From assembly GCF_033473495.1 (NCBI RefSeq), contig NC_088935.1:124001-188000 (forward strand): a stretch of 64,000 bases of DNA, written 5' to 3'. Under the pieces are notes generated by a model. It saw only the letters and a program-made list of their open reading frames with translations, searched no databases and was not told the origin of the DNA. Source of the stretch: Cercospora beticola. Lineage: Eukaryota; Ascomycota; Dothideomycetes; Mycosphaerellales; Mycosphaerellaceae. Position numbers and translations under genes: made by a program. Below are positions 1 to 11,789 of the stretch, one piece after another. How positions within the stretch are numbered: position 1 is the stretch's first letter; each line of letters opens with the position of its first letter.

Positions 1-290
1 GAGCACATCTTTTAGTTGTGGACAGTCCTGGAAGCTACTCGACTGTTTCGATCAATGAAGCTGAGAAGAAGTATCCTATGCAATGGCTGCTTGATCATAC
101 GCTTCTTGGCACACAACAGAAGCGTGGTGAAGAAGAGACACCAGCGAAGTGGGAGAAGGTCGTTTCGGATGAATCTAGATGGTTCAGGTTGCCTCAAGGA
201 CTGGAGTATCGTATGGAGCTGGAGAATATGCGGTACCAGATTCATTTGTATCGGCGAGCGAATGATGAGGTCAAGAGTGAAGAGGATTGA
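1..290 (+). CDS. C-terminal end of a putative SAM-dependent rRNA methyltransferase (BMT6-like), cut by window edge
   Basis: The reading frame is open from base 3 to a stop at 288-290 and gives about 95 residues; the rest lies left of the window. Visible features are a hydrophobic strand followed by DSPGSYSTV, then KKYPMQWLLDHTLL, a WEKVVSDESRWFRLP segment and a final LENMRYQIHLYRR. This arrangement resembles, from memory, the C-terminus of the fungal Bmt6-type 25S rRNA (uridine-N3) methyltransferase family, where a strand carrying the 'LLVVDSPG' type segment ends the Rossmann fold. The SAM-binding motifs themselves are outside the window, so the function cannot be verified here. Another class I methyltransferase family is possible. 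No intron is visible in the visible part. Confidence 0.45.
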   Translation, partial: AHLLVVDSPGSYSTVSINEAEKKYPMQWLLDHTLLGTQQKRGEEETPAKWEKVVSDESRWFRLPQGLEYRMELENMRYQIHLYRRANDEVKSEED

Positions 291-1331
291 TGTTATGCTG
301 GATTCTGCAAAAACTGCTCAACAACAACCATTGCTGAACAACCCTCGTGTTGCAGTATCATGGCCGCAATGCTTCAAGGCTAATCATTAAACGGGCATTC
401 ATTTATACGATGAAGCAGTCGGATTCAAACGCTCTATCGCCAGAGCACAATGTGTGAGGGAAAGCAGAAGCGTCTCAAAAAGAAGAGCTCGATTCGAGCT
501 GCCGGGATCCTGGTGACTGGCGAGCAACGCACCTCGACAAGACTCCAATAATCAAGATCCAGCATAGCATCATCTGCAATCGTCAGATCACGCTCCTGTG
601 CTCCGTCCGTATGTGGTTCTTGCACTCGTTTGGTTCGATGTGGGGCTAAGCCGAGTATGGTGCATACCCAATGGTATAGCTCTCAGCCACATGCGCAAGA
701 TCTCTGCAGCTTTGTCCGCACGAAGGCCATCATATAAGGCCGCTTCATAATCCGACTGGTAGAGGACCATGCACAGCCTGCTCCCGAACAACGTTGCTCA
801 GCTACGCGCATGGAGTATTTGAGATATTACTCACTTATCTGCACAGCGAGCTGGGTTCGCAACGTCGGTGGCAATATCACTAAATCGACCATGATCAGAG
901 CTGTTAGCCATCTGCATCGCAGCGAATCTTCAGATCGTGGAGTGCCTGGTCCAGGTATAGCAAGATCTGTAACACAAAGCTCTTGCAAACATGATCGTCT
1001 GGGGCTGCTGATGAGCATTCGGATTGCGCACGAATTGAGGCATTGCTGGGCGTGTGGACTTCCACCATCAACGGCAACTACATTTCCCCATGCATTGACA
1101 AGTCTGCAGAACTGCAGACGGCGTACTCTATCTCCGGACATGCTCGGCCTCAAGAAGCAGAGCTGCATAACATGCCCCTCTGCGCAGTGTAACACCGGCT
1201 TCGATCCAGGCGATGCCACTGCAGCACACCAGTGGTTCTTCACGAGGATATAAATGATGGTATAGAGTCTCCAGGTCGCAACAACCTTACACTCAACAGC
1301 CTTCCACTATCAGCTTAGAGATTCTCTTGAA
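291..1331. other. Intergenic, about 1.04 kb
   Basis: Between the methyltransferase stop and the secreted-protein start. Overlapping open frames of about 140 codons exist on both strands around 810-1253, but they show no family signature or splice logic. The last 100 bases before 1332 are the likely promoter and 5' leader of the next gene. Nothing else is recognisable. Confidence 0.5.
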
Positions 1332-2290
1332 ATGCATTTCACAAAGCTGTTCGGCATTGCCCTCTTGCCCATCACCTCCCTTGCAGTGCCCTTGTCACTT
1401 TCACTGTCGGTTGTGGTGAACGATGCCTCCACGGTCGACTTTGATCATCATCACGCAGTCAGAGAGCTGTTGAGCCACCGTGGTCATGATTTTCTGGCGT
1501 CTGGCGAGATTCTGTCTCCTGACAAATATCTGGGCCACCTGTCAGAATACGCAAAGTACTTGACTGAGGCGTCCAAGATACTCAAAGATCTGAAGGTGCC
1601 GGACGACCATGCCGACAATGATACATGGGAAAGGTTCGATGAGCAGCGTGAGGTGAGTGAGTGCATATGCAGTCACGGAGAAAGGAATGCTGACCTAGCT
1701 GTAGCTCGCAAGCGAATCATTCGAAAACGCTACCTTGGCCATAGATTCCGCAGCACGCGATACGGCGAACTGGCCATTTTACAGCGAATTCAACAAAGAG
1801 GACACTAAGACGCTCACGGAAGCACTGGCAGACGTAAGTCAACCAATGCACATCCATCAATCCTCCTGTGCTAACCTTCGCAGAACTTCGGCAAGGTCAA
1901 TCAAACCTTCATCGATCCAGTCGTTACGGCATTGAAGTCTTGGGTCTTTAATGATCGCAATCGCCAGGCCAATCGGTTGAGCTTCCTTGCTAGATCGCTA
2001 ACGGTAAGTTCATCAATTCAGCTAGACAATGGACGACCGAGATATGCGAAGCACAGCACTGATTGCCTGGGCAGACCCTGGTCCCGAAAACCGAGATCAG
2101 ATGTCATTTTGACAATAAGGAGGACGACCGGAGCAAAGACACTGAGGATGACAAGGTGACTTTGCGAAATCTTGATACGGTCGTGGCGGCCTACCACTGG
2201 ATAAAAGGTGCTGCGATCGCCATCGATCATGGTGAATATGTGCCGTCGAGACACAGATTGCCAGCTTCTCAGTGGAAGCTGCAACTGTGA
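1332..2290 (+). CDS. Predicted secreted protein of unknown function, four exons
   Basis: Spliced model: exons 1332-1652, 1705-1833, 1884-2003 and 2075-2290; introns of 52, 50 and 71 bases with GTGAGT/GTAAGT donors, the first two with TGCTGAC/TGCTAAC branch sites. The phases fit and the product is 261 residues. The N-terminus MHFTKLFGIALLPITSLA is a good signal peptide. The mature protein is helical and acidic, with NATLA and NQTF glycosylation sequons, a charged DNKEDDRSKDTEDDK stretch and only one cysteine, so it is not a disulfide-rich effector. I do not recognise the family. Absence of a membrane segment or GPI signal suggests release outside the cell. A host-interaction role would be speculation. 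The third intron has a weak branch site, so the 3' exon boundary is the least certain. Confidence 0.65.
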
Positions 2291-2806
2291 GCAGATTGAG
2301 TGAAGTATCATGGGAGCAGGAAAGAAGTCCGATCTGCCACGATGAAGTAGGAGGTGAGGTCCAGCTGTGTGTTCAGTAGTTCTACAATATGGCGCCTCGT
2401 CTGTGGTCTTGGCAATCTGCACCAACGAACGTCAACTTCACGTCTTCAACGCGCTCGCGTCGCACAACGCCCAGGATGGCACATGACCTCAACTTCCAAT
2501 GAGGGCGGCAGCAAATGTCACCACGACCGTATCGTGATGCCGCTGTGATGGCAGCGAAGCACTATGCACCTCTTCTGCCACATTCGTCGCGAAGGACGCG
2601 AAAAGACCGCCCAGCACTTCCTGTACTCTTCCGGTTCCGAAGAAAGTCGCAGATGTGAGCGCGAATTGTCGTCACCAATGCACGTTCTGTTTGTCCTTCA
2701 CATGCGCAAGGCACCAATCATGACGCGGTAATTAGTACTGCTGGTAGTCACACACCAGCACTCATCTTCCCCTCAAGTGCTCACCACCTTCCTTCTTCGA
2801 AGAAGG
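2291..2806. other. Intergenic, about 0.5 kb
   Basis: Lies between two plus-strand genes. It should hold the terminator of the secreted-protein gene and the promoter of the Rieske oxidoreductase gene; a pyrimidine-rich leader (2760-2800) precedes the ATG at 2807. No further signal seen. Confidence 0.5.
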
Positions 2807-4867
2807 ATGTTGCTCTCTCGCTTCACCTCCACGGCAAGATCTCAGGCCGTGTCTCGAGTTGTCAGGTACCGCTCAGTGTCGACACATATGCCAAAGCCGA
2901 CCATTCGGCTGCCAGCTCTGATCCAACGACAAAAGTCGGCTCAAGCAGAGATCGTCCCACCGACACCACGCAACATGACAACTCAAGCAGCAGGATTTGA
3001 ACATCCTCCACAGCCTAAAGCCAACTACTTCGATGCCACTTCCGGAGCTACTGAGCCAGTCTGGGTCCGCACTGAACCCTACTCAAATCGACCCCAGTTC
3101 TCCAAGCTCGATCAAGACCTCGAGACAGATGTCGTGGTCGTAGGCTCTGGAATCTCTGGTGTACAGACAGCCTATGAGCTTGTCACCCGCGGCTACAATG
3201 TAGTCATGCTCGAAGCCCGTGGTATATTGAGCGGAGAAACAGGCAGGACATCCGGACATCTGGCCAGTGCTCTCGACGATGGTTATGCAAACATCGCGAG
3301 CAAGCACGGCAAGAACGGCGCCAAGATCGCCGCAGAGAGTCACCAATGGGCGATCAATCGTGTTGGCGAATTGGTTCAGAAGCATCACATCGACTGCGAG
3401 TACCGCAAGCTGCGAGGAATCCAAGTCAGCCAGTATGACCGCAACAAACAAGCAAAAGATCACGACAAAGAGATCGAGGAGTTGAAGGAAGAGGTAGAAA
3501 AGGCTCAGGAATTTGGCATCAATGTCAAGTTTGAGCAAGGCTACAAAGTCAAAGGCTGGGATGGCGAACCCGATCAACGCGACGCGGCCATTTTCAGCGA
3601 CCAAGCTACTTTCCATCCTACCAAATACGTCAATGCTTTGCTCAAGTTCCTTGACAAGCAGCACAACTTCAGATGCTACACGCACACCCGGGTCTCGGAT
3701 ACTCAGGAGAAAGGCTTTGGTATCGGTCCCATTGGCAGCAAGACCTCGGTCGAAGTCAAGACATACGAGGGACATACCGTGACAGCCAAGGATGTGGTCA
3801 TGGCTACGTGTGTGCCACTGCAGAAGCTCAGTGTTATTGCTGAGATGGAGTATATGAGGACGTATGCTCTTGCTATCAAAGTGCCAAAGGTTTGTCTAGA
3901 GTCATGATTGATGAGGCTTCTACTTACCATTGCCAACAGGGATATGTCGAAGACGTCCTTCTTTACGACTTGGCTGAGGCCTACAAATACATTCGTCTCA
4001 CAGAGGCTGATGCTGAGAACGATTACATCGTGATCGGAGGCTGCGACCACAAAGTCGGACAAGAAGATCCAGAAGGTCAGTCTTGCCATCGTTAGCCAGT
4101 TTCTCTCACACATTCAAACTAACACAACACTTTCCCAGGCCGCTTCCAAGAACTCGAAACCTGGGTCCGCGAACGCTTCACCAAAGCCGGCTCAGTCGAC
4201 TACGCCTGGTCAGGCCAAGTCTTCGAACCAGCAGACTACATGGCCTTCATCGGCCTCGACCCAGGAACCCAACACACCTACATCATAACAGGCGACTCCG
4301 GCAACGGTCTCACCCACGGTGTAATCGCCGGCGAAATCATCGCTTCCGAAATCGAAGGAAAAAGTAAACGCCACCTTTTCATCCCATACTCCTCTCCCAT
4401 TCATAACTAACGCTATTCACATAGCCCACCCCTGGAACCCCCTCTACAAACCCACCCGCATCTCCAGCCTCCTAAAATCCGCCACAAAAATCCTCTCCCA
4501 CGACCTCCAAATCAACGCCCAATACAAACGCCACCTAACCTCCGACATCGAAGACCTCGCAGCCCTACCCCCCGGTCAAGGCGGAGTCTTAAACCCCAAA
4601 ACCAAAACCCCCATCGCAGTCTACAAAGAAGACGACGGAAGCGACACAATCCATAAATTCTCCGCTCTATGTCCTCACATGCAAGGTGTAGTATGCTGGA
4701 ATCCAACAGAGAAGAGTTGGGATTGTCCCGTGCATGGTAGTAGGTTTAGTAAAGAAGGCAAAAATTTGATGGGGCCTGCGAAGGGGAATTTGGCGCCTGT
4801 GGATGGCGAGGAAGGGTCAGAGAATGTGGGGTTGAAGGAGAAGGTTATGGGGGTCGGAAAGGCGTAA
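2807..4867 (+). CDS. FAD-dependent oxidoreductase fused to a C-terminal Rieske [2Fe-2S] domain, probably mitochondrial
   Basis: Exons 2807-3889, 3940-4075, 4139-4363 and 4425-4867 give 628 residues. The start is the ATG at 2807; a frame open further upstream has only a GTG. Residues 1-25 are Arg/Ser rich without acidic residues, as in a mitochondrial presequence. A DAO-type FAD fold follows: VVVVGSGISGVQTAYEL (GxGxxG dinucleotide site), then an SGETGRTSGHL motif typical of this family. The C-terminal part 'ITGDSGNGLTHGVIAGEII' closes the FAD domain. The last exon adds a Rieske domain with CPHM and CPVHGSRF supplying two Cys and two His ligands. The fusion matches known fungal and bacterial FAD/Rieske oxidoreductases of the YhfW type; the substrate is not deducible. 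The last exon switches from C-rich to G-rich codons midway. Confidence 0.88.
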
Positions 4868-5271
4868 AGTGAAGCATTGCAGAAGAGAGCAAGAAGATAG
4901 TGAGAGGCATTGCATGTGTCGAAAAAGGGACGAAAACGGAACGATAAGGTAAAACCAGACCACCACAATACAATCGCGGTCTATCAGTCAATTATGCATG
5001 CATGCTTCTCCTCCGCTATCTCTCCCTCTCTTTCGCTTGACTAAAAACAAGGAATATCAAGAAAAAGTTTGTACTCTCTTCCCGAATCGACTAAACTCCT
5101 CGGCAAGCAGCAACTTTGAAAACAAGACCCGCTCATGCAAGCTGCTGCTCAATGCATTCGATCGATCCTTATTACCAGAAAGGAAGAAGTCCCATATATC
5201 GATTTCGCTTCCCATGATCTTCCATTCTACGACCTCGAGATCCCATCGGATGCTGTTCGCGTTCCATTCCT
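4868..5271. other. Convergent 3' region, about 0.4 kb
   Basis: Shared 3' flank of the Rieske gene (plus) and KIN1 (minus). It contains T/C-rich runs around 5000-5040. No gene or repeat is recognisable. Confidence 0.5.
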
Positions 5272-8200
5272 TTACAGCCTCAATTCGTTCAATATCTTCT
5301 GCGCCATATTCTTGTACTGCCATGTGCCACCGTCAACTTTCTTGAATTGGATTCCGTGTAAGCTTAGCAATGGAACTTTGACGACAAAGATCTCGAACTT
5401 CAGAGCTAGCCCTTCTCCAAAATCATTCTGCACATGCGTGCTCGTTTCTCCTGCGGCACGCTGTTGCGCTGATGCTCGAGGGTGGCTGGTTGGTGGATCC
5501 TCTTCGCTGTCTTCTTCCGAGGCGCCGGTCGTGTAGCTAGGCTTCTTACGAGGAGTCTTCGACGGCTCGCCCCCGGCCTCTGCAGATTGTTGTTGTTGGG
5601 ATCGGAAGCCTCCAAAGCTGATTTTGCGTTTGTGGTGGGTGTCCACAGGAGGCGTGAGTGGTGCTGGTGCTGCTTCCTCAGGTCCGGTCTTCGGTACAAT
5701 GCTGGGGGCATGTTTGCAAGAGAAGCCACCTTTGACTTCTCTATACTCGACCCCCAGCTCTTGCAATACTCGTATCAGGTCCGCACGTATGAAGTTCAGG
5801 GGCTTGCTGCTGGTCGTGCTGACACTGAACAATCCCTTCAAGTAGACAGGTTTCATGTTAGGACTTCCACTGCCATTCTTGGTGTCAACTTCGTCCATCA
5901 ACTCCGCATCGGTCTCCTCGGGCAGGTCTGCCTGGCCATTCCGAGCCTGCTCGCGTCTCGCCCTGCGGACCTGCATGCTCTCTTTACGAGAATGTCCCAG
6001 AGATCGTGCCCGAGTGGCAAAAGCACTGGTTGGCTTTGCTGGTCCTTCAGCGTCAGATTGGGCCTCCCGTATGCTGCTGCTCTGATCGAATGACACTTTA
6101 CGATTCTCCGAGCTTCCCGTGGATATTAATGGTGGACGTTTGGATGATCCCTCGGACGCGCCGCGCTTCGTCAGGCGTCTTCGAATGTCGCTCGAGTTGA
6201 CACTGACGGATCGTCCGAGCCCGTGACTCCGTTTGGAAGGCGTGGTCGAAGGCGGCGGCGTTTTCTCATTCGTGGCATCACCAGTGGCGGCGGCGGCACC
6301 TGGCGGTACCAATAAGTCACTCTGTTTGCTTGCGGCGGTTTCCGGTCGCACTCCTTCTCGTGTTTGACTAGCTTCGCGATTCTGACTACGATCCCGCGTG
6401 CGTCGCATGCTGAAGCTCTTTCTCGGTGTCTCGCTATTGTACCTGTCCAGCGATGAAGGGGGGTGGTTCGGCCTCTCGGACCTTTCTCGTTTGCTAAACC
6501 TCCTGAGCAGACCACCAGCGACGCTCTCCTTGCGATTATGAGGAGGCTTCTCCGGTTCGACGATCGTCGGGTGTTGCGATGTCGATGTGGCAGTAGGATG
6601 AATGTTCCGCATATCCTGGGTCACCTCGTCCTCTCCATGCGTACGTGCACGAGGCCGCGAGCGCCCACCGGTAGGCTTCTCGCCGGCCATCTCGTATGCA
6701 GAAGCGTTAGTATGTGCAGGCGCAGGCGCGGGAAGATCCACCATGCCGAGAGGCTTTTCTCCTGCTACATGCGGCATAGAAAGGGCACCAGGATTCTTCT
6801 CCTTTGCCTCTCGTTCGATCTTCTCCTGTGCCAAATGATATACAGATATCAAGGGGTGGAATGCGTTCAAAGGATCTGAGCCCACCTGAATCGCCTCAGC
6901 CGATGGTGTATTCAGTGTGTCCCTACTAGTGGTTGAGCTTCGCCTTTTGTAGAAATTGAAGACGCCTCGCCTTTGGTCGGTCTCTGGTGGTGGAGCGGCA
7001 GCACGTTGACGTTGCATCTTGATCGCGTTCTGGTAGTCTGCCGATTCCACAACCTTGGTTAGCTGCGTGGTGATGTGCTCTGCCGTGCCAAAGTCAAAAC
7101 CCGTCATTTTGTCAATGACAACCGGATCAAGGGGTAGCATCAAGGGTTTCCGCTCGGGCAGGTAGTTTTCCGGAGGTCCATTAAATCCTTTGGTCATCCA
7201 GGGATGTGTCATGATCTCCTGCAGTGATGCACGTTCCAGAGGGTTCGTAGTCAGCATTCGCGCAATCAATCCTCGGCATTCTGCGAATCGTCAGTAGGTG
7301 CAAGCTTTTGTTCGATACGTCTCATCGCTCACCGTTACTCAGCCAAGGTGGATACTCGACGAAGCCCTTTTTAATCTTGGCATGCAATTGCGGCATACTC
7401 TGATCGTCAAATGGTACCTTCCCACAGACGAGCACGTATAAAACAATTCCAAAACTCCACACATCCACTTCGGGACCAGTATATTGTTTCGCTTGCAATA
7501 GCTCCGGAGCCGCAAAATATAAACTTCCACAAAAGGTTTTGAGAGTACTCTTAGGAGAGAACAGATTGGAGAGACCAAAATCGATGATCTTGATATCTCC
7601 CGTCTTACTGATGAGGATGTTCTCAATCTTCAAGTCCCGATGTACGATGCTGTTCCGGTGACAATAGTCGAGGGCGCTTGCGATTTGTCTGCCAAATTTG
7701 CGCGCTTGCTTCTCCTTAAGTCTACCATGCGATATGATATAATCGAGCATTTGGCCACCGTTGACGTATTCGAAGAGCATGTACCAGTGGTAGTTTGTGT
7801 GTACGACGTCCCGCATGCCACAGATGTATGGATGGTCGACCAGGGTGACGATGGCCGCCTCTCGCGCGGTTCGGACTTCTTTGCTGTGCTCTGCCCGCTC
7901 CCTCTCCGCCTGGCTGCGGTGCTCCTCACCTTGGCTGTTTCGCGGCACAATCTTGACGGCCACTTGCTCACCCGTCTCCTTGTTCCTGGCGAGCTTCACC
8001 TTGCCCATGCTGCCCGCACCAATGGTTTTGCCCAGTTCCCAAGTCCCGGAGGCTGCATCCAGTGTAGTCCTCCGTCTGAGGTTGGTCGGTTGCTGTCCTG
8101 ACCGGACGTCACTACCTCCGCTGGGGGCAGGCGTGGGTTGGTCATGGTAGCGAGAAGACGTCCGCGCGTGCGATGAAGGAGCTCGTAGAGAATCAGTCCG

Positions 8201-8560
8201 CTGCGGATGAGCACCGGTGCCGTTCATGGCGGGCTCGTGCGAGTCGCTCCGTCGCGACGAGGAGGAGGGAGGTGCATGGGGTTGAGCTACATTGCTCTGC
8301 TCGTAATCGTGGCGCGACACCTTTTCGAGGTTGCCAGAGGGCTGACGACTGTGCGATGCGGGCGTGTTCGAGGCTTGCGATGTGGACATTGACCGGCGGG
8401 GCGAAGAAGGGCCGGCGGATGAACGGTGCGAGTTGGAGTGGGTGCGATGGGGCAGGCGGGCAGCTTCACGGTCGGAGGAGTAAGCCGCAGACCTCGACTG
8501 GGGAGAGGTATTGGTCGCAGGACGAGGCAGGGCAGCAGTTGGCGACGCGGCTGCCGACAT
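5272..8560 (-). CDS. KIN1: KIN1/MARK-family serine/threonine protein kinase
   Basis: Two exons on the minus strand (8560-7333 and 7280-5272) with a 52-base intron joining WLSN to [10 protein letters not shown]. The product is 1,078 residues, close to yeast Kin1. A Ser/Pro-rich disordered N-terminus (1-170) precedes the kinase domain (about 174-450): GAGSMGKV glycine loop, VAVK lysine, [10 protein letters not shown] catalytic loop, DFGLSN, and an activation loop [15 protein letters not shown] long Ser/Arg-rich linker follows. The last about 60 residues ([27 protein letters not shown]) are a KA1 domain, which binds membranes and autoinhibits. Family members act at sites of polarised growth and exocytosis. 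The T and S of the activation loop are the expected phosphorylation sites. The identity is secure; the precise start among upstream in-frame codons is slightly uncertain. Confidence 0.95.
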
Positions 8561-9624
8561 GTCGTCGTCGGAGGCAGAGGCAGTGGTAGCGTGCGGGAGT
8601 CTCCCAGATCCGGGCTGCGGAGATGCTGCTGCTGACGGCGCGGGATGGCCTGGGTGGGCGGAGTGGTGCCTGGCGCTGCCGCCGGCAGTCCTGCTGGTGC
8701 TTGCTGGTGCTGAAACGCGGTGGAATTATTAGGGTAGCGTGGCCAGGTTCATGCAGGCAGGGCAGCAGTGGGCCTGACCTGGCGGAGGCTCACGCTCACG
8801 CCCTGTGCTGCGGCGCCGATGGATGCAGGTGGGCGGACAGTGACGTGTGCGACATGCGGTGGTATCGATGCTGCGCAGTGGGATGTGGTGTGTGTGGTGC
8901 GGTGGGCGGTGCGGTGCGGGCAGCGATGATGCGATGCGGTGGGCTGGAAGCAGGCGTTGGCGTTGGCGTTGGCCGGTCGTGGGAGTGTCGTCTCGCGTGG
9001 CTTGCGCTGTGATGAGGGTTCACGCGTGCTGCTGCCCACTCCCGAGCGGCGTGTACCAAAGATATCTCCCACCACCACGACAACGCTCAATCTCGTCCAA
9101 TTTCGGCTGACTGGCCGTTGAATCTCACGCCGGCACGACACGCGCACCTTCGCTCCTTCGCTCACGTCCAGCGTCCAGCACGTGATATGTATGTTGTTAT
9201 GCTGTTGTCGAAGATGGTGTTCGTATGGAGTGAAGCACACGGCCAAGTGAGACCTGCCAGGTGGATGCAGTGGGGAGCAATCATCCGCTCCACCAACCAT
9301 TGCCCGTCCTGGGTCTGCTCTTCATTTCCTGAGCCGGCAGTGGACCGTGCCGCCGAATTCTAGAATTGCCAATTGTAGCACCGCTTTGCATACAGCGTCA
9401 TCCCTCGCACAGCAAACCCCATCCCGCTTCGCTTCTGCAGCCCTGAAGGAAGGATTTCGGCACTCGTCCACCACTCCCGCACCATCTCACCATTACCGCA
9501 ACTCTCTCCCTCCGCGCAGCATGTGAAAGAAAGCCACAGTGGAGCTAGGTAGGTCGCCGCGCACGCGTCATTCCGCCCGTACAGACCGTCTCAATGTGCT
9601 GGCCATGTGAATGCAGACTAAGAC
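8561..9624. other. Divergent promoter region KIN1 / G-patch gene, about 1.06 kb
   Basis: Between two divergent starts. It contains short imperfect GC-rich repeats: GTGCGGTG-like units around 8898-8940 and three copies of GGCGTT at about 8954-8972. The open frames on both strands here look like composition artefacts. A long 5' leader is likely on either side. Confidence 0.5.
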
Positions 9625-11753
9625 ATGTCCTCTAAGCGCTCCAGAGCCGCCTTCGAAGACCGCGATACTCCCCCGAGCCACGCTCCATATGCACTATACG
9701 GCACCCCGCTACCGCCCTTCGATGAGCAGACGAGAGATGATGGCAGCTATGTGCCCATCTGGAAGCAAGAGGTGACTGATGAGAGGGGCAGAAAGAGGCT
9801 GCATGGTGCCTTTACAGGTGGTTTCAGTGCAGGGTGAGTCTGGGCTTCATCTCAAGCTGAACTCTCACTGACCGCATTTCCAGCTACTTCAACACTGTAG
9901 GCTCCAAGGAAGGATGGACGCCGAGCACGTTCGTGTCTTCGCGATCCAATCGCGCCAAGGACAGCAAAGATGCGAAGCAGCAACGCGCCGAAGATTTCAT
10001 GGATGAAGAGGATCTGGCTGAGCAGGCAGAGGCGCAAAAGCTGGAAACCCAAGGATCCTCCGCTGGGCTGGGAACTGGTGGTCAAGATGGAGGTGTCGGT
10101 GGCATGTTCTCAGACTTCTTCAACAATACGGGCGAGACCAAAGGCGTCAAATTGCTTCAGCGAATGGGCTGGCGGCAAGGTCAAGGGATTGGCCCGAAAG
10201 TCAAAAGACGTGCGCAAGGCGACAAGACTGGCGAAATGCACTTGTTCGCTCCCGAGAACACGCGCATGATCTCTTTGGTGCGCAAGACGGATAAGAAAGG
10301 GCTGGGCTTCGAGGGCGAAGCCAAGCTTCGGGAAGACTCGACTGCCAAAGATGATGATGAAGACAGTGGAGAAGACTCTCGAATCTTGAGCCGGTCCAAG
10401 ATCGGACGGAAACCGAAGCCCCTCAAAAAGTCAGGCTTCGGCGTGGGCGTTCTCAACGATGATGGCGAGGATGACGAAGATCCCTATGCTGTCGGACCGA
10501 GTATCAGCTACAACCGAATCATTGGGCAAAAGAAGAAGAAAGGAGGCCTGGTCGCCAGCAATGCCAATCCGAACGTCATCAAGCCGACATTGCAGCCCTC
10601 CAAGAAGCTCGTTCAGCGTTCGACCAATGTCAACAATTTCCGAAAATGCCATGATGGACGTCTACCTTTGGACGGTTTCGTGCTTGCGGCCGCCGCTTTG
10701 ACCATAACCGAGAACAAATATCCACCTCCCGAGGTGCCACCAGGTTGGAAGCCAGCATTCCAGTCCTCTGCCTCATCCGCAACATCATATGTGTCGACCG
10801 CGGATGCTGCAAAGGCTTCAACTCTAGACGCCAAAGGGCGTGCCGAACTGCTAGGGGAACAGCAGCTGCCCTCTAAATCCATCTTCGACTTCATCACCCC
10901 GGCACAGCGCGACAAGCTCGCCTCAGCCAGTGGCCGTAAAGACCTTCCAGCCGCATTGAGTGAAAAGGCCCCCGAAGGCTATACCCAGAGTGAAGCTGAA
11001 AAACATCGGACACTCTGGGATCTGGTTCCTAACCTTAGCAAAGAAACTGCCGTTGCAGCTCTTGCCCGCGGCAAAACAGGATGGATGCCCTATAGCGAAG
11101 ATCCTGGCAAGCGAGAACGATACAAGTATTTCCTCGAACTGTCCACCGGCCAGCACAACTCCCTTCCTTCGCGAGCCACAGGCACCAGTCTCGACGAATG
11201 GGCCAACGAATTACGAGAATTCGCTGAAGCTGCGGAGATTTTCAAACCTGCTTCGGGATACATGGCGAGTCGATTCACTTCAGGTTCTGCTACGCCGAAA
11301 CTCGCATCCGATGCGCCGGACTCTGCTTCGCAGTCCGCGACAGCGAAAGAAGAGGATCCGGCAATCAAAGCGGCAAAGCTGGGCATGTATGGACCGTTGA
11401 CGAGGAAACGTGAACATTTCTATCCGACACGACTTCTCTGCAAACGATTCAATGTCCGTCCGCCAGCAAATGTTGCGGCTGGGACTTCGGCTGCGGAAGA
11501 TGCTGCTGAGGCGATGGAGAAGGCTGAGAGGCTGGACTTGGTGAGTAAGGTCAGTTTGGAGCGGATGATGAGGGATGCTGGGAAATTTGTGTCGGGAGGA
11601 ACAGAAGGTGGGAAAGTTGAACATCATGAGCCCGGACCAGCGAGTGAGAATGTGAGAGCTCAGGTCGATGTGGAAAAGAATAAGGCTCTGGAAGGAAATC
11701 GGCCTGGAGAGGATGTGTTCAAGGCGATTTTTGGGAGTGATGATGAAGATTGA
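9625..11753 (+). CDS. G-patch domain protein of the GPATCH1 type
   Basis: Exons 9625-9833 and 9884-11753 (50-base intron) encode 692 residues. The N-terminus has the conserved GPATCH1 block: [10 protein letters not shown], then [10 protein letters not shown] joined across the intron to [20 protein letters not shown]. The G-patch is at about residues 150-200 ([19 protein letters not shown]). Acidic and basic disordered segments follow, and conserved islands such as LPPGWKP-like '[10 protein letters not shown]' and '[12 protein letters not shown]'. GPATCH1-family proteins are spliceosome-associated and are thought to stimulate DEAH-box helicases through the G-patch, acting in the nucleus. The stop lies only 36 bases from the ATG12 stop on the other strand, so the two 3' UTRs must overlap. 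Confidence 0.9.
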
Positions 11754-11789
11754 AAATATTGTCAGCGCTGAGCATTCCTGGCATGTCCT

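Noticed and set aside
810..1253. Overlapping frames of 138-147 codons on both strands
   Set aside because: No signature, no codon pattern, no splice context; opposite-strand overlap suggests chance.
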